From contig CAJXMR010000023.1 in assembly GCA_913056305.1 (NCBI GenBank), positions 1-40,735 on the forward strand: DNA of 40,735 nucleotides, in the 5' to 3' direction. This DNA comes from an uncultured Ralstonia sp. (GTDB lineage Bacteria > Pseudomonadota > Gammaproteobacteria > Burkholderiales > Burkholderiaceae). Each line of letters opens with the position of its first letter. The stretch's first letter is position 1. Below are positions 34,836 through 40,735 of this stretch, one piece after another. Position numbers and translations under genes: made by a program. A model generated the notes under the pieces. That model was not told the DNA's origin, made no database searches, and saw nothing but the letters and a program-made list of their open reading frames with translations.

Positions 34836-35984
34836 ATGTCTTCGACTCCACCCACCATCGCCTCCGCCGCCGACCGCCAGCAAAGCGCCGAACGCTCGAC
34901 CATCGTCAGCGCCGGGGTCAATTGCGTGCTTTCTGTCTGCCAGATCGTGGCGGGGATGTGGTCGCATTCGCAGGGGCTGGTGGCCGACGGGCTGCATACG
35001 CTGTCGGACCTGATCGCGGATGGCATCGTCTTCATTGCCAACCGCAACAGCCACAAGGGGCCGGACGAAGACCACCAATACGGCCACGCGCGCTACGAGA
35101 ACGCCGCATCGCTGGGGCTGGGCCTGCTGCTGCTGGCGGCCGGCGGCGGCATGATCTGGACGGCGGTGGAGAGCCTGCGCTCGCCGCACGGCCCGGAGGC
35201 GGTGCATGGCCTGGCGCTGTGGGTGGCGTTGCTGGCGCTGGCATCCAAGGAAGGGCTGTTCCGCTACATGCTGGCGGTGGCCAAGCGCATCGGCTCGCGC
35301 ATGCTGATCGCCAATGCGTGGCATGCGCGCTCGGATGCGATCTCGTCGCTGGTGGCGGCCATTGGCGTGGCGGGCAACCTGATGGGCTTGCGTTGGCTCG
35401 ATCCGATCGCGGCCTGCGTGGTGGGGCTGATGATCGCCCGCGTTGGCCTGAAGTTCGGCTGGGAGGCGCTCAACGATCTGATGGACCGTGCGCTGCCGCC
35501 GTCGCACGTGCAGGCCATCCGCGCCAGCTTGGCGGCCACGCCGGGGGTGCTGTCCGTGCACGACCTGCGCACGCGCGTGACGGGCGATCAGGCGCTGGTC
35601 GACGCGCATATCGAGGTGGACCCGCGCGTGTCGGTGAGCGAAGGGCACGCCGTGGCCGTGCGCGCACGCGCGAGCGTGCTGGCGGTGCAGTCCGACATGC
35701 CGGTGCTCGACGTGCAGATCCACGTCGACCCGCGCGAGCGGGCGTATACCGATCCGTTGCACCTGCCCGATCGCGACGCGGTGGCGGCCCTGCTGGCCGA
35801 GGTGCTGCCGCACGCAGGCGCGCTCGACGCGCGCGATTGCGTGCTGCATTACGTCGATGGCGCGGTCGAGCTGGACCTGATCCTGCCGGCCGCACTCTCG
35901 GTGGAAGACGCCGCACGCCTGACCGCCGCAGTGGCCGCGCGCTGGGGCCGCGAAGTCCATGTGCGCGTGCTGGTGCGCAGCTAA
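34836..35984 (+). CDS. Cation diffusion facilitator (CDF) metal exporter
   Basis: 382 residues. An inner-membrane divalent cation:H+ antiporter with about six transmembrane helices (about 25-230) and a longer than usual cytosolic C-terminus. The metal site has HTLSD in helix 2 (His54, Asp58) and HARSD in helix 5 (His163, Asp167). Family members use HD-HD for Zn/Cd, or mixed residues for Mn/Fe/Co. This one shows His-Asp in both helices. The C-terminal ferredoxin-like domain is at about 235-310, followed by an extra, related alpha/beta segment (about 315-382). Start ATG 34836 has AAAGG upstream. ATG 34806 would add ten residues. Confidence 0.9.
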   Translation: MSSTPPTIASAADRQQSAERSTIVSAGVNCVLSVCQIVAGMWSHSQGLVADGLHTLSDLIADGIVFIANRNSHKGPDEDHQYGHARYENAASLGLGLLLLAAGGGMIWTAVESLRSPHGPEAVHGLALWVALLALASKEGLFRYMLAVAKRIGSRMLIANAWHARSDAISSLVAAIGVAGNLMGLRWLDPIAACVVGLMIARVGLKFGWEALNDLMDRALPPSHVQAIRASLAATPGVLSVHDLRTRVTGDQALVDAHIEVDPRVSVSEGHAVAVRARASVLAVQSDMPVLDVQIHVDPRERAYTDPLHLPDRDAVAALLAEVLPHAGALDARDCVLHYVDGAVELDLILPAALSVEDAARLTAAVAARWGREVHVRVLVRS

Positions 35985-36270
35985 GCCGCTGACACGACCG
36001 CTGACACTACCCATTCCCGCCCGGGGGCGCGTGCCGCAGCCGGCCCTGGCTGCGCAATCCCCCGGGTAACCGGGTTGGCCAGCACGTTGCCGCGTCGTCG
36101 GCACTTGCGGTTTGGAGGCGCCCACCTACCGCCTGGGCAATCAAGTTTCCGCCCTGCCTGCCGATTTCATGGACACAAGAGCGGAACACATTCCGCCATC
36201 CCCTTCCCCGGCGCGGCCAATGCCCCAGCAGCCTGCATTGCGGCGTGCCAGACCGATCTGCGAGAACACC

Positions 36271-36495
36271 ATGGACCAGCAACTCGACGCCCGATGGCGC
36301 AGCGAAGTGCAGGAAGCGATGCGCACTGTGCAACGGCGGTTTGGAATATCGCAGGCCGACTTGACCCAGCGCCTGTCGCGCGACGCGCTGATCACCGCCC
36401 TGACGGATGCGATCTGGTCGCAGCGTGCGGCCTACGCCCGCCTGCGCGGGACGCTGGCGGTCTCGCCCGAAACGGCGGATGAATCGACCCTGTGA
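36271..36495 (+). CDS. Small helical protein, function unknown
   Basis: 74 residues from ATG 36271 (GAGAA upstream), all helix-prone: MDQQLDARWRSEVQEAMRTVQ, then RRFGISQADLTQRLSRDALITALTDAIW. The open frame goes back to ATG 36169 or 36112, but the added residues are Pro/Arg-rich and look non-coding. GISQADLTQRLSRDALITAL has a helix-turn-helix feel but is too short to call. It is 56 bp before another small gene on the same strand. Confidence 0.5.
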   Translation: MDQQLDARWRSEVQEAMRTVQRRFGISQADLTQRLSRDALITALTDAIWSQRAAYARLRGTLAVSPETADESTL

Positions 36496-36551
36496 TCGCC
36501 CAGGCGGCCGGAGGGCATTGGGGTCAATGCGGTAGATGAGGCAGGTGAGGT

Positions 36552-36779
36552 ATGCGGTACTGCGGTTCGTTGGATCTGGAACATCTGTTGCGCCAGCCGT
36601 TTGGGCTACTGGGTGTGCTGGTGCGGGACCCGGCAACGGGCCTGCCCCAGCCGTCGGTGGACGTGGCGGCGCGCGCCGTGCTGCTGCGTGCGGCCGGCTA
36701 TGAGGTGATGCCGATGTGTGCGCATCATGACCGGCGCGGCTTTTGCCTCGGCCACCCGGAACAGACCATCGGCATGTAG
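36552..36779 (+). CDS. Small hypothetical protein with Cys/His-containing C-terminus
   Basis: 75 residues, ATG 36552 directly preceded by GGTGAGG. The N-terminal half is helix and strand (LDLEHLLRQPFGLLGVLVRDP). The C-terminal part has CAHHDRRGFCLGHPEQ, two Cys and three His that could hold a metal, although the spacing matches no zinc finger I know. Possibly co-transcribed with the 36271 gene. Followed by a hairpin terminator. Confidence 0.55.
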   Translation: MRYCGSLDLEHLLRQPFGLLGVLVRDPATGLPQPSVDVAARAVLLRAAGYEVMPMCAHHDRRGFCLGHPEQTIGM

Positions 36780-36827
36780 GCGCTGCAACTTGCGGGTGCG
36801 GCGCGGTTTCGCGCGGTTTCACGACAG

Positions 36828-36848
36828 ACCCGGCCCTTGGCCGGGTTC
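36828..36848. terminator. Hairpin terminator between convergent genes
   Basis: ACCCGGCC-ctt-GGCCGGGT (36828-36846), followed by TCTT on the plus strand. Shared by the 36552 gene and the GST gene, whose stop is at 36850. Confidence 0.6.
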
Positions 36849-36849
36849 T

Positions 36850-37566
36850 TCATTTGAGCGCGTCCAGTTCGGGGTAGTGGCGGAAGATGCCCATGGTGTT
36901 GAACGGAATGCGCCGCGGCGATTGCAGATAGGCCGCGATGCGCGGCAGCGCCGCTACCCGGTCGTGCAGCGCGACCAGATGTGGCAGGCGCCCCTCCAGG
37001 CGCAGCATGTGGCGCGGGAACGCGTAGCGCAGCCCGGCCATGATCTGGAACAGCGAGAGGTCGACGTAGGTGAGCGCATCGCGCACGGTCCAGGTAGGCC
37101 CGGCCGGATTGCGCGCCAGCACGCCCTCGAAATACCACAGGAACTTGGGCGCCCGGTTGGCGAGGAAATCGGCCGTGCGGCGGCGCGCCTCGTCGTGCTG
37201 CTCTTCGTAGTACAGGCGGGACGCGATCGGGTGGTGCGTGTCGTGGATCTCCACCACGAAGTCGGCAACGGTCAGCTGCAGCTGGTGCGTCCACAGGCCG
37301 CCGGCCTCGTCCTGCGGTGCCAGGCCGTAGTGCTGGCCGAGGTAGAGCAGGATGTTGGCCGTCTGCGCGATCACCAGGTCGCCGGCGATGAGGACGGGCG
37401 GCGCAAACGGCGGCGTGGCCAGCTTCGGGTCGTCGAGCACGGCTTCCAGGGCGGCCGCGTCCTCGCGGGCGAGATCGACGTAATCGACGCCGGCCTGCTC
37501 CAGCGCCAGGCGGATGAACTCGCCGCGGCCCTGGATCTCGGGCCAGTAGTAGAGCGTGGTCGGCAT
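36850..37566 (-). CDS. Glutathione S-transferase
   Basis: 238 residues, ATG 37566 (a TTG at 37587 would add seven). The N-terminal thioredoxin-like domain starts TLYYWPEIQGRGEFIRLALEQAG, matching the YYxxxGR(A/G)E(F/L)IRL motif that sigma/alpha-like and related bacterial GSTs use to bind glutathione, with Tyr7 or Tyr6 as the likely catalytic residue. A later PVLIAGDLVIAQTANILLYLG segment supplies the cis-Pro and glutathione contacts. The C-terminal helical domain is at about 90-230 (LTYVDLSLFQIMAGLRYAFP). A cytosolic detoxification role is the general expectation. Divergent from the MFS gene. Confidence 0.9.
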   Translation of the reverse strand: MPTTLYYWPEIQGRGEFIRLALEQAGVDYVDLAREDAAALEAVLDDPKLATPPFAPPVLIAGDLVIAQTANILLYLGQHYGLAPQDEAGGLWTHQLQLTVADFVVEIHDTHHPIASRLYYEEQHDEARRRTADFLANRAPKFLWYFEGVLARNPAGPTWTVRDALTYVDLSLFQIMAGLRYAFPRHMLRLEGRLPHLVALHDRVAALPRIAAYLQSPRRIPFNTMGIFRHYPELDALK

Positions 37567-37658
37567 GGTCGGGGCCGATGCGGTCAACGGATTCGATGCA
37601 CCGCAGTAGAGACGGCGCCTGCGATCGATAATAGGCGGTCCTCCTGGAATCGCTAGCC

Positions 37659-38959
37659 GTGCACACTTCCGCCACCAGACCGCCAGCTGCCCCCGCTGCG
37701 CCCGCCAATCCCGCTGCCGCCACCGCAGCGCCCGTCATCGAACCCGCCGACCCGTCGCGCTGGCTGGTGCGCGGCACACCGGGCTACCGCCGCGCCAACC
37801 TGGCGCTGTTCGCGGCTGGGTTCTCCACCTTCTCCCTGCTGTACTGCGTGCAGCCGCTGATGCCGCTGCTGGGGCATGACTTCGGCCTTACGCCTGCGCA
37901 GACCAGCCTGGTGTTGTCGATTTCCACCCTGCTGCTGGCCTTCGCCATCCTGTTTGCGGGGCTGCTGTCGGAGTCGGTCCACCGCAAGACGCTGATGGGG
38001 GTGTCGCTGGTGCTGTCGTCCGCGCTTACGCTGGCAGCGGCCGTACTGCCGGGCTGGGATGGCCTGCTGGCCTCGCGCGCGGTGCTTGGCGTGCTGCTCG
38101 GCGGCGTGCCCGCGGTGGCGATGGCCTACCTCGCCGAGGAAGTCCACCCGCAAGGCCTGGGCATGGCGATGGGCCTGTACGTGGGCGGCACCGCCTTCGG
38201 CGGCATGGCCGGGCGGGTGCTGACCGGCGCGGTGGCCGATCATGCCGGTTGGCGCGTCGCAATGGGTTTCACCGGCGCACTGGGTTTGCTGGTGGCGCTG
38301 GCCTTCCTGTGGCTGCTGCCGCCGTCGCGCCGTTTCGTGCCGCGCCGGGGCGTGGCGCTGGGCGATCTGTTCGACTCCCTGGGCGAACACCTGCGCGAGC
38401 CCGGCCTGCGCGCGCTGTTCGCCATGGCCTTCCTGCTGATGGGCGGCTTCGTCACGATCTACAACTACGCCAGCTTCCGGCTGCTGGGCGCGCCGTATGC
38501 GCTCAGCCACACGGCGGTCGGGGCGATCTTCATGGTGACCTGCTCGGCATCGGCGCCTCCACCTGGTTCGGGCGGCTGGCCGATCGCCACGGCCGCGGCC
38601 GCATGCTGCTGACCGGCACGGCGCTGATGTCGGCGGGCGTGCTGATGACGCTGGCCGCGCCGCTGGCGTGGGTGATCGGTGGCATCGCGCTGCTCACGTT
38701 CGGCTTCTTTGGCGCGCACGCGGTGGCCAGCGGCTGGGTCGGGCGCCGTGCCAAGCGCGCCAAGGGGCAGGCCGCCGCGCTGTACCTGCTGGCGTACTAC
38801 CTCGGCTCCAGCATCGCCGGCACGGCGGGCGGCAAGCTCTATGCACGGTGGGGCTGGCCGGGCGTGGTGGCGATGGTCGGGGCGATGCTGGCCTGCGCCG
38901 TGCTCAATGCCACGTGGCTGTGGCGGCGCGCGCCGCTGCCGCCCGGGGCGAAGCGCTGA
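37659..38959 (+). pseudogene. MFS transporter with a one-base frameshift (near 38537)
   Basis: A 12-helix major facilitator of the YnfM/arabinose-efflux-like type. GTG start 37659 and a Pro/Ala-rich N-tail, then FSTFSLLYCVQPLMPLLGHDFGL (helix 1), SRAVLGVLLGGVPAVAMAYLAEEV (helix 4) and GWRVAMGFTGALGLL (helix 6). Frame 1 is good to FMV at 38537. The reading then continues in another frame as LLGIGASTWFGRLADRHGRGRMLLTG to GAKR at 38959. Adding one T after 38537 would read FMVYLLGIGAS, the expected helix, so a single base is missing. The site is not a homopolymer. As sequenced, helices 9-12 are lost. Either a true lesion or a base-calling error. Confidence 0.85.
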
Positions 38960-39054
38960 GCGCTGCGTGGCTCGTGCGTCACCGAGATTGACGACCACAC
39001 GGGGAATTCGCGTATCGTGCCGTGGTCCGTGTCTGCACGATCCCGTTCCTCACC

Positions 39055-40735
39055 ATGCACACACTCTCTCTGTTGTTGACGCGACGCGGCTGGCTCGCGT
39101 GGTTGCTGGCGCTGCTGGCCCTGGCCGGCGGTGCCCAGGCCGCACCGGTGTCGTTCGCCAAGCTGTCGGCGCTCACGTCTTCCACCAACAGCGCATCCGC
39201 GCCTGCCGCCACGCCGGCGCAGACGCGCGAATCACTCGATGCCGTCATCACGCTGCTCGACAACGACCAGCAGCGTGCCGCGCTCGTCAGCCAGCTCAAG
39301 CAGCTGCGCGCGGGCATGACCGCGCAGCAGACGGCGCAGGCCCAGCAGGCGCCCGGCCTGCTGGGCGCCGTCGCCTCGCTGATCGAGAACGGTTCGCTCG
39401 AGCCCGACATGGAAGCCGGCGCACCGCGCTACTGGCTGCGCCGCCTCGACGCCGCCGACGGCGATGCCAACCTGCTGGCCGCGCCCGGCAAGCGCCTGCA
39501 CCTGCTGGGCGACTTTGCCGGCACCGTCGGCATCTGGGCGGCCATCGCGGGCAGCCTGCTGGGGCTGGGCTGGCTGATCCGCCGCGTGGTCGGCGTGCAG
39601 GCGGGTCTCGGGCCGCATCCGACCACGCGCGCGTTGTTTGTCGATGCGCTGCGCAAGATCGGCCCGTGGGCGGTGTCGTTTGCGGTGCTGTTGCGCCTGC
39701 CGCACGACGCCACGCCGGGCTTCGTGCTGGCGGCGGTGCTGGCCTATGCCATGGTGTGGGGCGCGATCGTGGCGGCGGCCACGGCGATGCTGTTCTCGCT
39801 GTTCGCCGGCAGTGCACACCGGCGAGTGGCGGTGGGCATCCTGCTGCGTCGCGCCACGCTACCGATCTTCATCACCGCCGCTGTGGGCGCCTGCGGCGAC
39901 GCGCTGATCGATCCGCGCGTGGCGCTGGTGCTGGGTGGCGCGCTGAGCCTGCTGGTGGCCACGCTGTGCAACGCGGTGTCGTCGCTGATGCTGGCGGTGG
40001 GCGCGCTGTGGTTCCGCCGCCCGATCGGCCAGCTGATCGCCAACCGCCCGTATGAGGTGCGCAGCGGCCAGCATGCCGGCAACCAGCTGCGCCGGGCCGT
40101 TGCCGTGCTGTGGCCGGTGCCGGTGGTGGTGCTGGCCGGCGCCACCGTGCTGGCGACGCTGGCCATGCCCGACAACGTCGACGCCGTGTCGCGGCGCGCG
40201 GTGATGACCTCGCTGCTGCTGGTGGCGGCGTTCTTCCTCGCCGCCGTGGTGGGGCCGCGCGCGCACTGGCGCGGGCACCTGCGCGTGCATGTGCGTGTCC
40301 AACTCGGCCGCACCTCGCCGTATCTGGAGCGGCTCAAGCATTTCCTGACGGCGCTGGTGCAGCTGGCGATCTGGATCGCCTTCCTGGAACTGGTGACACG
40401 CGTGTGGGGCCACACCCTGGCGGAGCTGCTGCACCACTCGGTCAACGGCCGGCGCATCGCCGATGCCATGGCCGGGCTGGTCGGCACGGTGTTCTCCACC
40501 TGGCTGGTGTGGATCCTGCTCGATACGGCCATCCTGCAGGCGCTTTCGCCCGCCACGGCGCGGCAGGCGCCCAGCACGCGCGCGCGCACCATCCTGCCGC
40601 TGCTGCGCAACGGCTTGAAGGTGACGCTGGTGGTGACCGCCGGCATTGGCGTGCTGGCCAACCTGGGCGTGAACGTGACACCGCTGGTGGCCGGCGCCGG
40701 GGTGATCGGCCTGGCGGTGGGCTTTGGCGCGCAGT
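39055..40735 (+). CDS. MscS-family mechanosensitive channel (YbiO-like), 3' truncated by window
   Basis: The first 560 codons of a large MscS-type channel; the frame is open to the end of the window. A signal peptide MHTLSLLLTRRGWLAWLLALLALAGGAQA is followed by a periplasmic helical domain (about 30-140, with ITLLDNDQQRAALVSQLKQLR), as in YbiO/DUF3772-type members. Many transmembrane helices then lead to the MscS core: RTILPLLRNGLKVTLVVTAG (about 509-528) and the pore-lining GAGVIGLAVGFGAQ (about 547-560), where the window ends. It opens on membrane stretch to release solutes. ATG 39055 has no strong Shine-Dalgarno. Confidence 0.92.
   Translation, partial: MHTLSLLLTRRGWLAWLLALLALAGGAQAAPVSFAKLSALTSSTNSASAPAATPAQTRESLDAVITLLDNDQQRAALVSQLKQLRAGMTAQQTAQAQQAPGLLGAVASLIENGSLEPDMEAGAPRYWLRRLDAADGDANLLAAPGKRLHLLGDFAGTVGIWAAIAGSLLGLGWLIRRVVGVQAGLGPHPTTRALFVDALRKIGPWAVSFAVLLRLPHDATPGFVLAAVLAYAMVWGAIVAAATAMLFSLFAGSAHRRVAVGILLRRATLPIFITAAVGACGDALIDPRVALVLGGALSLLVATLCNAVSSLMLAVGALWFRRPIGQLIANRPYEVRSGQHAGNQLRRAVAVLWPVPVVVLAGATVLATLAMPDNVDAVSRRAVMTSLLLVAAFFLAAVVGPRAHWRGHLRVHVRVQLGRTSPYLERLKHFLTALVQLAIWIAFLELVTRVWGHTLAELLHHSVNGRRIADAMAGLVGTVFSTWLVWILLDTAILQALSPATARQAPSTRARTILPLLRNGLKVTLVVTAGIGVLANLGVNVTPLVAGAGVIGLAVGFGAQ

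Noticed and set aside
38679-40055. A 458-codon frame over the end of the MFS gene and the start of the channel gene
   Set aside because: Out of phase with both. The true MscS-family frame starts at 39055 and stays open to the window end.

Overview
The window looks like chromosome of a Ralstonia-type betaproteobacterium. Supporting signs are high-GC coding sequence, Burkholderiaceae-style trimeric porins, a HiPIP, a BvgAS-type two-component system and a filamentous phage of Ralstonia/Burkholderia type. The species cannot be decided from the sequence alone.

Layout. 1-1279 is the C-terminal two thirds of a Kef-type K+ efflux protein. It is followed by a secreted-looking Ser/Thr-rich protein, a DUF1835-type protein, an exported M20 peptidase, a porin whose frame is broken at a run of seven GGGCT units (probable phase variation, OFF as sequenced), a small exported repeat protein and a second, intact porin. 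7992-11524 carries kdpE without kdpD, a HiPIP, an NTF2-like protein, the remnant of an aromatic-acid transporter and hppD.

11535-19777 is a complete 8.19-kb filamentous prophage (inovirus) inserted in the 3' end of a tRNA-Arg(CCG) gene, flanked by 57-bp direct repeats. On the minus strand it has an ssDNA-binding protein, two small genes, the major coat protein, a minor coat candidate, a 30-aa membrane peptide, a pIII/TspB-like adsorption protein, pVI and pI/Zot. A HUH-type Rep and a tyrosine integrase follow. Three plus-strand genes go against this order: a HTH-TM regulator whose frame crosses the att site and two unrecognised genes. The origin region contains a 60-nt imperfect inverted repeat.

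19798-29373 is chromosome again: a membrane-anchored dihaem cytochrome c, a protein-E-like adhesin domain protein, two coupled paralogous envelope proteins, a MerR regulator, and a four-gene oxidative operon (flavin monooxygenase, SDR, alpha/beta hydrolase, PF10118-type metal-dependent hydrolase) with a recognisable promoter bracketed by two palindromes.

29554-40735 has a BvgA/BvgS-like two-component system whose sensor kinase is cut by an in-frame TAG, a CDF metal exporter, two small unknown proteins, a GST, an MFS transporter with a one-base frameshift and the first 560 codons of an MscS-family channel. Three surface or sensory genes (porin, BvgS-like kinase, MFS) are interrupted in this one sequence. 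The porin interruption looks reversible. The other two look like point lesions.
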